Assembly (NCBI GenBank): GCA_030248295.1
Contig: JASANH010001717.1
Span: forward strand, 62,001-126,000
Direction of reading: 5' to 3'
Source of the DNA: Mesodorylaimus sp. YZB2_4
Taxonomy: Eukaryota > Nematoda > Enoplea > Dorylaimida > Dorylaimidae
Length of the DNA stretch: 64,000 nt
In this document: positions 45,501-57,229 of the stretch, in pieces
Layout of the letters: every line of letters starts with the position of its first letter
Numbering within the stretch: position 1 is the stretch's first letter
Notes under the pieces: generated by a model
What the model saw: only the letters and a program-made list of their open reading frames with translations
What the model was told of the DNA's origin: nothing
The model's database searches: none
Program-made: the position numbers and the translations under genes

Positions 45501-45659
45501 GTTTGAAACTTCAGTATAAACAGAAATTTGGATTGCTCAACTAAGCAGATCATAAAACTTAAAAAAAACTTACTTGGCACCAGAATTTTTTGGTTTCTCA
45601 TACTGTGGCGGTGTAATCTCATTACTTTCAGAAACCACATTTTCGAGAGTAGGTTCCAT
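39551..45659 (-). CDS. eight-repeat annexin-like protein without canonical calcium loops, 21 exons
   Basis: Minus-strand exons: 45574-45659, 45151-45508, 44871-44945, 44702-44815, 44185-44245, 44039-44133, 43322-43435, 43206-43262, 43029-43148, 42916-42969, 42727-42837, 42613-42670, 41642-41745, 41335-41586, 41125-41214, 40893-41075, 40496-40840, 40356-40427, 40002-40179, 39829-39941 and 39551-39685. Phases agree throughout (924 aa). Residues 1 to about 210 are acidic then Lys/Ser-rich and disordered. A first annexin-like core (exons 5-14) follows, with helices such as YEERCLIQNEF, DLLEVKNYYLQLFG and SWFSKKLYQYM. A coiled, Pro-rich linker (EKYSDELEQLRREIEGIKEPP) comes next. The second core (exons 16-21) has LLIKQLYQTLYNQDLYEKI, TSGDFRKCLLGI, AKELYGALLDAGGNKD and VDLATIMQYF. 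No repeat keeps the GxGT calcium loop. The two-core plan resembles annexin A6. An AATAAA follows at 39465-39470. Confidence 0.88.
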
Positions 45660-46520
45660 GAACAGTATCGGAATTGAGGAGAAGTAATAAAATACAAACC
45701 TAAAACATTTTTACTGCTTCAAGGTGAAAGCAAGACTGGCAACGATTATCAGCGATTTCCCCTTTATTCCAAGTTATTACGCAGTGTTGGTCTTAAATGG
45801 ACACTGTTGCCAGACTGACCGATCGAGTGTGAAATGGGGTAATCAAGCGTGCTGAAGTGGTGTATGAATTGGCGGCGAATATATATGTACTCTAACATAG
45901 AAACCAGAGGGTAATCGCCCACGCGAGGCCAGAGAGAACGTTGGGTCGATAAAAGAACAGATCTTACGAGAAACAAGTAGCAGAAGGGACAAAGTCATAA
46001 TTCAACGCACTGCAACTTTATTTTGATTCGAGAGCCATGATACTGTAAGCCAATTTACGGCCACCAGAGCCCTAAAGTTTTAAAATTCATTGCAATTTTT
46101 AGATCAACAATAACATCTCGTACTTTTTTTCCCAGGTTGTGTGCGATTCCGTCTGCTTTTTAGGCTAACTAGCACACGTTTTCTTGTCTGAGTTTTTCAG
46201 ACGCTGTTGCTGCATTAGCGACGGAATGCGTCCTTCCAGAGTATCTTCCTAGGCTCCAGGCACAAAATTGATGGCTATGTTTTCTCACGCCATCAGTTTT
46301 ACATCGCTACGTGAAAAATTAATAAGCCTTCAAATCCTGTCTCCTAGTCCTTTTTGTGATGGCAATAGTCATAATGATAGTCACCACATACAGCTAGCAC
46401 ACAGCTTGCACACAACTTGCGATTGGAACTTTTCAGATCGCTAATTCTACAAAATATTTTAGGGAACTCCACAGATAAGACAGAAAAGGCATTTAATTCA
46501 GGCACAGCACAACCGTGAGA

Positions 46521-47050
46521 TTAAGACACTAATATATTTACAAGAAGAATTACAGCCAGACTACTTGCAATGGTTCCGTAAACTCCAGCATTTATGATCC
46601 CGCTTCTTCCATTCAAACTGTTTGGAAGTGACTGAGCATTGCAAAAGTCCCTAGTATCACAATAACACAGCTGTTTTGCTCCAGGAACGAAAAAGCTTGA
46701 TTCGTATTCATTGTGGCAGACATTTATGTCATAAATGACCATTCGAGTACAGCCTTTCTCCTCTCCTATAAATAAATACTCTTCAGTTTTGCCGTTTCTT
46801 CTTGCAACCATCTTACTTCCGTCTTGAAAAATTCCAAAATAACATACAGCTGGACCATCTTGGCATTCACCAGTTTTACAGCCTGGGGTTTTGCAATCAT
46901 AGCATTTCAGGGAGTAGGTTGCTAAAAATATTAAAGCTGTCTTAAAAAAAGTAATATTTACAGATTTGACAGAAGACAGTCTTGGGATCTCGAAAGTGTT
47001 CAGTTGGGCTTACTTGAGCTGATTGAAAATATGAGTAGTATGAAGAGCAT
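46521..47050 (-). CDS. Ly6-like (three-finger) GPI-anchor candidate, two exons
   Basis: Exons 47014-47050 and 46521-46921 on the minus strand (GT-AG, phases agree, 145 aa). The signal peptide MLFILLIFSISS spans the intron. The mature part starts CYDCKTPGCKTGEC and has further cysteines at GCTR, NVCH and the closing CYCDTRDFCNAQ. That last motif matches the CC-x-D-x-CN ending of Ly6/uPAR domains, with Tyr between the two cysteines. The C-terminus is a hydrophobic tail (YGTIASSLAVILLVNILVS) after small residues (NGRSG), as in GPI-anchored proteins. It would sit on the outer cell surface. Nematode Ly6 proteins are often neuronal, but nothing here proves a partner. It lies 0.9 kb upstream of the annexin gene on the same strand. 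Confidence 0.82.
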
Positions 47051-47059
47051 CCTTACGAT

Positions 47060-47980
47060 CTCAAGCGAGATCCTTGTTCTCTTTTCACGAATTACTGACT
47101 TCTGACTTGCGAGTGTAAAATAGATACCCCGAAACAAGCTAGACAACTCCTTAACATTTCGTCAAGTTCGTAAAGTCTGGAAGAAAATGTTGGAGCACTC
47201 GCGTTTTAGTGCGCTTCACGCTTGGGTAAACACGCTTCTTTCTCTCTGAATTTCTTTCGTTGGTTTCGAATCGATGTTCAAGCCTATCACTCATTCAATG
47301 CCCGCTTCTGTTTCCTATGCTTCCCTAACCAGCTGGACATGTCCCCACGGAAGCCTGTGTACTCGTATTGGAAGCCGACATAGCTCTGCTTACTACTTAA
47401 CATGATCAATAGCCCCTGCTGTCCTGGTGGAAGTGAAGTGTTACTTGATGTATGCTAACTCCCCTTATGGCCCATTGTTCCACACGCACGTCATGCGGCG
47501 ACACATCATCACAAGCATATTTACATATATACTAACGCTGTAACATGGGTGAATATACTTTATTTTAAGTGAGGATATTTTAGATAATACGGTGCAGCTT
47601 TACTTTCAGTTTTTTTGTTTTTTACTACTTAACATTGTCGCAAAACAACAAAAGAAAGCGCAAGGCACCCCGTCCTCCATGAATTCCATTAAAAATTCCA
47701 CTTTCATTCAAACGCTGAACGCTCAATTTCTGACTGCACTTATCTCAAATTCTGGCTATGAAGAATTCTTATAAGACGCAGAAAGTGCAAATACGAGAAG
47801 ACAACGGGCTACTAAGAGTTCGAAACTGCCTTTGGACAAGGATATCATTTTTGTCTGACTAAAATTAGGTTTTGACCCAGGGAGCTGAGCCAAAAAATCA
47901 GAATTGTTTGGCTGCAGAAGACAGCTTGGACAATTAGGAATATTCAGAGGACAGATCTTTCAAAAAATTTTTAAGGACAC
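47060..47980. other. spacer
   Basis: AT-rich, no gene seen. The small frame 47592-47774 has a hydrophobic start but no family match or splice partner. Confidence 0.45.
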
Positions 47981-47989
47981 TTTTAAAAA

Positions 47990-48480
47990 CGTTTGTGTGC
48001 TGGGGCCCGCGACGCCCCAGCTCCTCCATGGAACTTCCAACCCGTTTTTCCTATAGTCCGCCAGCAGTCAAACCTTTTAAGCAAGGCTGCGCGGGGACCA
48101 GCGCGGTGACCACCCCACGGCAGCTTCCCTCTGTGCGTCTTCACTCGGAGCACCTCCACACGAGGGCATCCTGGAGTGGACACCGACTTCCTTGGATAAT
48201 GGCTGTCGGAAAATGGCTGAGTGAACCCTGTCTGTGTTCGACAGCCGAGACTGTCTCCTCGTTTGGTTTCCGTCTATCCACTCGGACCTCTACCTAGGGT
48301 ACCGGGCGGGTCACCCTCGGCCTGACGTGAAAGGTCAGCGAGGGTTTATGGTTCGCAAACCGACCCCCTTCACCAGGATCGAACCCGCGACGAGTCCAGT
48401 CTCTCATTACTAAGCAGCAATTCGGGTAGACGAATGCAGGAAAGTTAAGCCGCAGTACCACCGCGGCCGCCGTGAGGCAG
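47990..48480 (-). repeat. tRNA-derived SINE, copy C
   Basis: Reading the minus strand from 48480, there is a tRNA-like head with A-box-like GTGGTACTGCGG and B-box GGGTTCGATCC. A middle part follows, then the body shared with copies at 1370, 3590 and 48668 (GATGCCCTCGTGTGGAGG, GGGAAGCTGCCGTG, GGTTGGAAGTTCC). This copy is about 490 bp long. Confidence 0.65.
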
Positions 48481-48667
48481 CTTATGCTACATGTAGTTTT
48501 GGCTTCATAATGGTGGCTGCCATAATGGGTAACTCAACTCTGACGTGATCACAGCTCTGCATCAGGTTTTCTCATTTTCGTGTGTTTCTAGGATAAATTG
48601 TTTTATTTTGCTTGTTTGTTTTTTATTTTTTGGCTAGAGTTTGTTGTTTTTAATTTTGTGGGTTTGG

Positions 48668-48935
48668 TCTTTCTGCCGCCCCAGTTCCCCGCGGGACTTC
48701 CAACCTGTTTTGCCCATAGCCGGCCAGCAGTCTTGACATAATAAGCGAGGCTGTGAGGTGAGCAGCTCTCACGGCAGCTTCCCTCTGTATGCCTCCACTA
48801 GGAGCACCTCCACACGAGGGCATCTTGTGCTAGCATATCCCAGGATGATACTGGGCGAGAAGGGGGGGACCCAAGAAACGCGGGGCCAGCGGCTACCAAC
48901 TTAGCCACCGCGGCTCCAAATTGAGTGTTTTTGAG
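48668..48935 (-). repeat. tRNA-derived SINE, copy D
   Basis: Minus strand: the head GGTGGCTAAGTTGGTAGCC (A-box-like) at about 48932 is followed by the CCCTTCTCGCCCAGTATCA block and the shared body ending GGTTGGAAGTCCCGCGG. It lies in tandem with copy C and is closest by eye to copy A. Confidence 0.65.
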
Positions 48936-49564
48936 GGCATCTGCGATTGCGCGCCAGGGGCTGACACAGTGCTCTGATGCCATACCTCACGATATACCGA
49001 AAGCGCTGGCACTGTCCGTATTTGGGTGCTGTCCAAACACATGGACAGGACTCTAATGCTTTCCGATGGCCTGCAAAAGAAGGCCATGTCCGTTAGGTCA
49101 AAGCACGTTCATTGATATGAAGCATGGCTTCACTTCAAAGCCAAAGTGTCAATTGACTGAAAGCGCCTACTGCCCTCATTAGTCTTCTCAATCCTTGCTA
49201 CCATTTCCTTTTTCACATCGCCGTACTTTTCGACTAAAAACACTCATGTTGAGGAATTGTGTAGAGCTACTAAGAATCAGACGTTGAGAAATGATTACCT
49301 CACAATTAAGCCGCTCGAACTGCGCACGTGACTATCAGCGGGGAAAGTATTGCGGGTTCATCCATTATTTGCCCTATACGCTAGACGGGTCATAATACCA
49401 ACTGTATGATGCAAAACGCTGCTTCCATTATTATGTAAGCATGACGCACGCAATGAATAAGTCAGCTAGTATTCCCAGTATCACAATCATACATCTATTC
49501 GTAAACAAATCTTACGAAATCCATAAGTTTTCTATCCAAACCTTTATTATACTTCTTCAATCTC

Positions 49565-52414
49565 CTAACCACGTAGCCCAGTCTCGATTTCTTTCATCAC
49601 ACGCAAGCACAGTTCCTCTCTGAACGGCATGGTGACCACTTGCACTCCGACTGGTAAGTGCGTACTTCCCCGTTGGCACTCTCTCAGCAAGGCGGGTATC
49701 CAATCACTGTCATCCAGTCCACCGCGTCTGGACTCGGGTCCATCCACGCCCGTCACTTCGTCCGTCTTGCTCACCGTCGTGCAATGCACCGAGCCAGCGG
49801 CGTAATTGAGAAGATTATAAAGTGCGCAATAGGACCAGTAGATGCAGCAAAATCGAGAGGGAACATCGACTGGCAAGGCGGGTGTGGCTGCGACTGGACA
49901 AATAATGGCGTCCAAATTATATTGATTCCAAAATTTACCAAATTTGACTTTGAATTTGAATATTTCAGCATATTTAGCTCGTACAGCGGCTGAATTTGAT
50001 TCGCAGCCTCGATAAAAAACACGTAAATAGGGAGACTTCGTAAACTTGGCTTTTAATTTGCGATACCAAATCGACCAGGACACGAATCTGGCGAGTTCTC
50101 GATGGGCGGGATCGACGATATCTTTTGCCAAAAGGGCAGCCATTTCCTTGCCGCCATCGGGGAACACACCCGCCACGTAGACCTCCATCAGCCACCGCAT
50201 TTCCTCCACGTCGAATGGGAATGGAACGGGAATCAATCGATGACCTTTCGATTCCAATACTTGTTTAGCCAAGGCCACGGCCCGTCTGCAAGCTGGTGCG
50301 GCGCTCAGCCAGTTGTCATGATCGTAGTAGCCAATCGTAAGTGCATCTTTGCCATTGAATGCCTCTTCATTGAAGGGCATTGGCACAACGTGCGCATCAA
50401 CGCGCATCATCAAGCCGTTAGGGGTGCACAAGGCGCGCATGAACCACGCCAAGCTATCCACGTCGAACCCCATCGGACCAAAGGTGGGTGGAATGCCAGT
50501 TATTCCAGACATGGGCACTCGCACCCCTTCTCCAGCCACAAGGCGTCCGACCGATGGTTTCAAAGCGCAGATGCCGCAGCAATGAGCAGGTGTGCGAACG
50601 CTGCCTCCAATATCGCCACCAATACCCAAGGGAGAGCCCCTCAAAGCGATCACAGGACCTTCTCCACCCGACGATCCGCCGCTGGTTCTTTTCTGATTCA
50701 CTGGATTTGATGTGGTGCCGAAAATGGAATTTGTGCATCCGACGCTCCACATCGTCGTGGGAATATTGGTCAGCACGAATGGTATGGCTCCTGCTTGTTT
50801 GAGAATTGCCACAATATCGCTATCCTCCGACACCGGATGACCAATGTACTGGGCGAAACCTGATGTCGCGTCATAGCCAGCCAAAAAATTGCACTCTGCA
50901 ACAAAAAGGAGCTTACGATATCAATTTGGCCAATTGGGGTTCGACTCGTTGGGGATCCGAAATTTTTTGACTTTGGCTGTTGAGCATGTTCTAGTTGAGC
51001 CTACCTCTGTGATGTAACCTGTGGCACTCTAAACCCACTGACTTTTTCCTTGTGGTGCAAATCTGACCAAGATCATGACATCTTTTGCAAAAAACGGAGA
51101 TTAGTTTACCCCCACTTTTCGGATATCAACTTGTACATCTACTGCATGCTTTACCCGGTTCCCGCGCTGGTCGGTGGGGACTTCTCGTTAGTGATACTCG
51201 TACAGCTCACGACACAGAATGTGGTTGCCCATGCAGATGACCCAGCCCCGTCACAACGCACCTCCCGACGCAACTAGAACTTGTTTCGTCAACCCCTTCA
51301 TTTAAAAAGCTGATAACATATTCAGCATATTCGATAAAGGAGTCATTATTTTTAAATAACTGACGCCAAACTAGGATTGTAACCTGTGCGAGCGCAGAAT
51401 TTTTAGGGGCGCCAAATACAGAAATGACTTTTCCATCAAATATACATGTATGTACTGTATATACTAACGTAAAAAAAATTTCTCCGATTTTTTTAATGAC
51501 TCAAGATTAAAATGGTAGCAAAGGTGCTGAGCAATACAGATTTTTCTGCTTTACGATAGGTTTGATCTTTACATGTGCAATCACTTCAGCTGAAAAAATT
51601 GATACCACTGAAGCAATGCCAGCAGAAAACCTGTCGACTGTTCGGCCATATTTAGACCCTGGATTGTGTCAGGTACTTTTGCCCGACCCAATCCGCTTTC
51701 TAGCTATATCATAATAGTCGGGATCGAATCTCTCAGAAACCCTCTCTTTCATGGCACAGGGCGATCATGATGTAGAATGTATGCATGTTATGCAGAGATT
51801 AAATCGGACACTCTGATCTCCTTCATGCGGTAATGCTTTTTTAAAATCATTGTTGCATCCCCTGGTAATTAAATTCGTTCTAGCTAATTCTGTCCTTCGT
51901 GGCCACTTAATTTCTGCCTACCTTTATTACTGAACGGAATTCCAAACAAGACTGGTTTCGTCTCCTTCCCAGCTCCATACCGGGCGTCCAGCTCCTCCGC
52001 CCATTTCCTCGCTTCCAAAACGAACTGACACGCAAAATTTGTTTTCTGGTGCGCTTTCAATGCGTGCCACTGAAACGCTTCTAATGTTTCTACAGCCGTT
52101 AATGAACCGTCTTGCAATCGAGAACGCAACTGCTCGAATCCCAACTCCACAATTTCTTTCCTCTTCGCGATCACATTCTCGTTCGAACCACTTTCCAATT
52201 GTCGACGCAGTTGAGCAATGCCATTGTCGCGTTCGCGTCGTTTCGATGCGATCAAAGCCAGCAGATGGCGTCGACGCAAGTAATTCTCGAACGCCACGTA
52301 ACCAGCGTATGCTAAACCAGCCGATGCGACCAATGCGAATAGGAATCTTGGTTTGGTACAAGAATCCTTGTCCACATAATCGGAGAAGGAAGTTCGAAAT
52401 GCGTGCACAGGCAT
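49565..52414 (-). CDS. faah-1: fatty-acid amide hydrolase (amidase signature family)
   Basis: Two exons on the minus strand: 51922-52414 and 49565-50895 (phases agree, 607 aa). One N-terminal transmembrane helix (PRFLFALVASAGLAYAGYVAF, about residues 22-42) precedes a basic/acidic helix region. The amidase domain follows. The catalytic Lys164 (GIPFSNKECN, codon next to the intron), Ser239 (TSGGSSGGEG) and Ser263 (GDIGGSVR) are all present and correctly spaced. It hydrolyses fatty-acid amides such as N-acylethanolamines at internal membranes. Later family blocks (LGPM-like FGPMGFDVDSL, GYY-DNW, PVGVQVV, FREELCLRVM) fit FAAH. Minor change: GGDIGGS where the family usually has GTDIGGS. A minus-strand AATAAA lies at 49543-49548, about 17 nt after the stop. 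Identity is very sure; the symbol follows nematode usage and orthology to faah-1 itself is inferred. Confidence 0.93.
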
Positions 52415-52429
52415 CTTCTAACAGTAACT

Positions 52430-54100
52430 AGCAACTTTTTTAAAAGAAGTAAAACAATTTTTCTGGCGCAAAGTTGTACTTCTTGCAATGACTTGGCGTC
52501 TATTTAGTTTACTCGAGGTGGCCGTCCGTCGACTAAGAAAAGTTGCAATGCGCAAATAGCAAGCGCGACGAGGCAGTATGCACCTTCCTTCTGGATATAG
52601 ACTGCCACGCTTACGATAAGACTTGTCGCTCTGTTGACTGAGGAGAAGGTGCAAGGCCGCGAAGTACTGCCAGAACTGGTTTGCAGCTGCCTCGACTTTA
52701 GGCGGTATAGCGCAGCTGATGATGAGCGTATATGACATTAGTTGGGTACGACAAGGCGTACCTACTCGCAGAAAGTCTTGCGCTTAAAAATTGATGTATT
52801 TTTGACCCGTTTGACCTGATCTTAAAAAAAATGACCCGACACGACCCGAAATTTAGCTGACCCAATCCGGGGTCTAGACGCAATCAGCATTCATTTTATT
52901 GATCAAACAGCTTTATAGCAATTTGAGCGCTTGTCAAGATATTATCGTCAAAACGTACCTACATCCGCTAGGACTGCTTCGGCCTTCATGTTCTACGTAA
53001 GGGCGCAATTATACCATAAACTTGAGCAGTATACACATGCCTATGAACTGCGGTGTTGCTGACTTCTGTAACATGCATTTACGATTATTTCTTGCACCCG
53101 CACTGTAACTAATAATCGGTCGTGGTACAAAAGCAAATAGAAGTACGTGGCAATCTCTCTCATAATTGCTCGAGTCAGTTTGTTGAGCGCAATCTCCATT
53201 GCATAACCTCGCAGAACATTCATTGCGGAAATGGGCAATCTTTCTAACATACTCGTAGCACCTGTTGTACCTAGTCTAAGTTCAGATGCTAAAGGGAAGA
53301 GGTCATCTTAGGGGTAGGGCAAACATTTTTTACTGCATCTAATTCCATTAGAATGCACTATATTGGCGATGGCAGCTTGACAGTTTAGACGGGTTTTGAA
53401 GAAAATAACGGAACGATGAACAGTTCAGGGTGGGCTCGGCAGAAAGGTAGGGTAAACACGCTATTTCATCTGACTCCACCAAGGGTCAGGGGTCTTAGGA
53501 CCCGGGGTGGGGTAAAACATGCCCTGGCGTTCCTTGACAGCGTGTTAGCTGACCAAGCCCAGGGGTGAGGCTGCGCTCATAACGTATATGTTCAGTGCAG
53601 TAAGTCCAGAGATAGCCGAACAAAGTTAGCCTTGGCATTGTCCGGTAGGCTAGCTTGGTCAGTTTTTGTTGGAGATGATTGCGTAATGGTGGTGCCGGGA
53701 TGTGTGCCGTCTCGGCGTCACCGTCTGTTTAGCCACTAAGACAGGGCCCGATTTCCTACTTCTTCCATGACCTTTTGACCTGCTCTACGAAGCTTTGTAC
53801 TGGTCAGTGCTCGTATGATGATTTGGGTGAGAGTAAAGCATGAGGCAAGAGACCTCTATTAAACAGAGCGCAAGCCATCCCATCCCATTCTCGGTTAAGG
53901 GCATTCTTCATGTAGCTAAACACCACACCCAGCAGTGAAATACATTGCAACGCATTTTGCCGAATGCTTCATTTCGCATATTCCTCACGCGCAATCAATA
54001 TGTCGCATGTGCACTATTGGCTTCAAGAATTTTCCAATTTTTCATAGCGACCTGCTCGACGAACATTCTTTGGCATGCCCCATTTAGCAGATGTGAATTC
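52430..54100. other. spacer
   Basis: No supported gene. The frame 52418-52738 (minus) just upstream of FAAH has no recognisable content. A run of GACCCG/GACCTG words at 52800-52870 resembles the minisatellite at 58.4 kb. Confidence 0.45.
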
Positions 54101-54106
54101 ATTTCT

Positions 54107-54197
54107 ATGAACTCATTATTTGTTACCTTTACCCATTCTTCCAATTCCGGCGTAATGGTTTTTATGGGAAGTTTTGCCCATGGTTGTGCTCATTATG
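54107..54197 (+). other. possible first exon of the Cys-loop receptor gene
   Basis: The frame from ATG 54107 (MNSLFVTF and on to GSFAHGCAHY) ends at a good donor (GTGAGT), with phase that fits the acceptor at 54591. The middle is mildly hydrophobic and could be a signal peptide. This is an inference from phase alone. Confidence 0.3.
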
Positions 54198-54590
54198 GTG
54201 AGTAAGTGAGGCAAGGAGCAGTGGTGTCTGCACTGTAACTGACGAGATGAAACGACAATGTCTCGCTTCCTTTGCGCTTCGTATGTATTACTTTTGGATT
54301 TGTCATGGCGAAGCAGGTATGGTATGGGCTGCACATTACCGTACTTGCCAGGTCCAATAGCGAATACCGACCATGCCTACGTACGGGCTGCTCCCCGCTG
54401 CGTTATCCTATCCATTAGATTTATGGTTGAATGAAAAGCCGATGTTGGAAGAGGGAGAGATAGGAATTTGGCACATGTACAGCAGGCAGAGGCTTCAAGA
54501 CTACCAACGAATTTGCTCCTTGTTTCTTCAAAGCTTATTGTACCCCTCAAAATCAAACTGTGCCTTCGCCGTTTTCAGCACATTTCTCAG

Positions 54591-57222
54591 GCAGCGATAG
54601 GAATGATCCGGAACAACGTCTTGTACATTTTCTGTTCAAAAATTCGTCATATGACAAAACAATACGACCAGGCCAACTCAAGGATGGTGAGAAGCTACCC
54701 TTGCATGTCACAGTCTCATTCGCGCCACTCCGGATTGTTAATGTGGTAAGTACAGTCTTGGGTAATTACACGTCCACAGCTAACGATAAGTTAAGAAGCC
54801 AGAAAGCGCCTTGTCGTGGGTCCTTGATCGACTGTGATTGAATAGGATCTCCCCGCAGAGCAATCGTATTTTGGAGGAACGCAGGAAGTGCAAGCTGTTT
54901 GTAAAACATGGGTGTAAAAAGCGATGAGAGACATAAGCCAAAGAAACATGAGTTGTAAAACAATCAAAAAAAGTCGGATTGGTCGACCATGGCATGGGAG
55001 TCAGATACTATGGCACCAGATACTATGGTACCATGGCATGCGATAACACCGCTAGAAATAAAACTCTTTTCACCTGCTTCAATTATTTACTCTCTGTATT
55101 CGATTCACATGTGCAAATGCTTATGGATCATTGTTACAGAGCACACTTCATCCATGACTCACCCTGGGAAAAGATTTCCGAACTGTAACTGAGCTAGTAT
55201 ACAAGGCTTACAAGTCACCGTCACAGTTTTGGCATGTTAGAGAAGTCGTTATTTGCATCGTCAAAGTTTGTAATACAATTGAACTAATAAACGAAGCATT
55301 TATTCATCAGATTCTTTCAATTGAACTCGACTTAGAACTTCAGGCCAGAAGAAAGACAAATATGTATCAACCAAGCTTTTCAGATACTGTAGGTTAAGCT
55401 AGAGTCAAGTCACACGCATGCGCGACTTGTCCAGCGACCACACACACGATTTCGTTGCGGTCGCAAACAATCGCTGTCTGTGGTGTTGACGCGTGTCTGC
55501 CTGGCAGGGTAAAAATTCGAAATACGTATTTAGTGGGCAAGGGCGCGACTACGACTCCTTATCGATATACCCGTCCCTTACTGTAAAAGCATGCGAATAT
55601 ATTTGCGCTTCGTTTTCGGATATGTTCCCTTGCCAAGAGCAACCAACATTTTATCTCCCAGAAATAATTATATTTGGGAAACATTGCTGTCACCTACTGG
55701 CAGGTAGTACTTGTACTTTACTGTACAGTACAGCCAAAGTTTTGAAACTTTAGTCTTATTAATGCACTGCAAAAAAATTTTGATCCAAATAAACTGTATT
55801 TTTATGGAAATTTTTTTTGCCCAGTTTAATTTGGAGGTGATATGGAAGCAGAAAAATGTAGGTGATAATTAACAATTTCATTTTTTTTGAGGACGGAGAG
55901 TTGGAGACGATGTCAGTCCTAGTACACATTGTACAAACTTGGCGCGACGAACGACTCGTGTGGAACCCAGCGGAATTCGGAAACAAGACGGTCTTTCAAA
56001 GAACACCAAGCGACTTATGGACCCCTCGACTCTACGTCCCCAACATGTAATCCCGACTTTACAGTCCATGCGCCCTTGACAAAACCCCGTTTTAGCTTGA
56101 TCATCAATTCCGAAGACAAGTCGGAGACGCTTCTCGCACTGGTGATCATGGAAGACCAGCAAATGGCAACAGTAAAAACTTCGACGTTCGCTCTTTTACA
56201 AGACCATTGTGAATTCGACATGACTTACTTTCCGTTCGATCGGCAAAGTTGCGCTTTGTGCCTTTCGACTACCCAGTATATCGCAGATGAGCTGGTTTTA
56301 ACAGCCGAAATGCTAAACCCGAGCAAATTTTTTGAAGGCGGGGAATGGATGCTGGAGCAGACGAAGGCCTTCACTGTGCAATCATCTGTTTTCACTTGGG
56401 CTTGTCTGGAGATGACAGCTCAACGTCGGTCCCTCTACTACGTCGTCAACCTTTTCGTTCCCACCATCACCATCTGCACCTTGAACACGGTCAGTCTGTT
56501 CGCCAGCATTGATGCTGACCATGGCGAGCTGGACTTTGCCTCATTGGGTCAGACGACATTGCTGTCGCTGGGTGTGATGCTGTTGACGGTGGCCGATCAG
56601 ACACCCAAAGGCGCTGAGCAGATTTCACTGCTCGGTGAGTAACCTGGGCATGAAGTACCTGTAGGTTCAGTAGATTTCAGACTACGAAAACTGCCATCAT
56701 ATCTATAGTGCTTTATCACTGTTGCGAGCCGTGCCTTTTCTATGAACTGGCCTCGTGGCCTCATGATGTGGGTTAGGCGTCTGCCTCTCGTGCGCAGTTA
56801 CAAGCGATTGATCGACTAGCGGCCCGTAAATCATTTTTTGTGTCGCTTCACCCTCGAGTCTAGAGCGCTGATGAGCGTTTGATAATGTAGCAAAACAAAA
56901 ACTGGAGTTTGAACAGGAATGACGTTAGGTACCAGAAAATTCTGATTCACCACTGTCTCTGTTTTCAGGAATCTTCTTTCTATTCATGATTTTTCAAACA
57001 GTGATCGCAGCATTAATGGCAGTCTACTTGAAAAAATGGCACAAACGGAACGAGAAGGCAAAGAGCTCGCATCCCTTTACGAAAGTCAACATTCGTTAAA
57101 GCTTCTGGGAAAAACATGTTGTGAAAGTGACCATGGTCTTTCATTTAGGGCTGATAGCAGTGATTAGTGCAGTGACGCTCGCGGTCGGGTACGCGAATAA
57201 GCGCAAGGCACCGGGTAGCTAA
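54591..57222 (+). pseudogene. Cys-loop ligand-gated ion channel with frameshift and in-frame stop
   Basis: Recognisable exons: 54591-54745 (NDPEQRLVHFLF, YDKTIRP, typical N-terminal helix and first strand), 55892-56634 and 56969-57222. The second exon has WRDERLVWNPAEF and SDLWTPRLYVPN, the Cys loop (C, 13 residues, C, with YFPFDRQS inside), TM1 (SLYYVVNLFVPTITICTL) and TM2/TM3 start (LLSLGVMLLTVADQTP). The vicinal Cys pair of alpha subunits is absent, so it would be a non-alpha or divergent receptor. There are two lesions. One extra base near 56048-56049 breaks the frame just after VPNM. A TAA at 57097-57099 precedes an otherwise open TM4 frame (VFHLGLIAVISAVTLAVGY) ending at 57222. No intron explains either lesion. 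It is likely a young pseudogene, unless the assembly is wrong. The intron 56635-56968 contains a SINE-like piece. Confidence 0.8.
56752..56920 (+). repeat. SINE-like piece in the receptor intron
   Basis: A tRNA-like start (GGCGTCTGCCTCTC, shared with 4646-4730) is followed by a block matching 4391-4470 (TGTCGCTTCACCCTCGAG, GAGCGTTTGATAATG, AGCAAAAC). Confidence 0.5.
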
Positions 57223-57229
57223 GAGACCA

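Noticed and set aside
48890..48940. Functional tRNA gene near the SINE copies
   Set aside because: Only an A-box-like head is present; anticodon and acceptor stems cannot form, so it is treated as part of the SINE.
54979..55192. Overlapping frames with repeated ATACTATGGCACC
   Set aside because: They arise from a short local palindromic repeat inside the first receptor intron.
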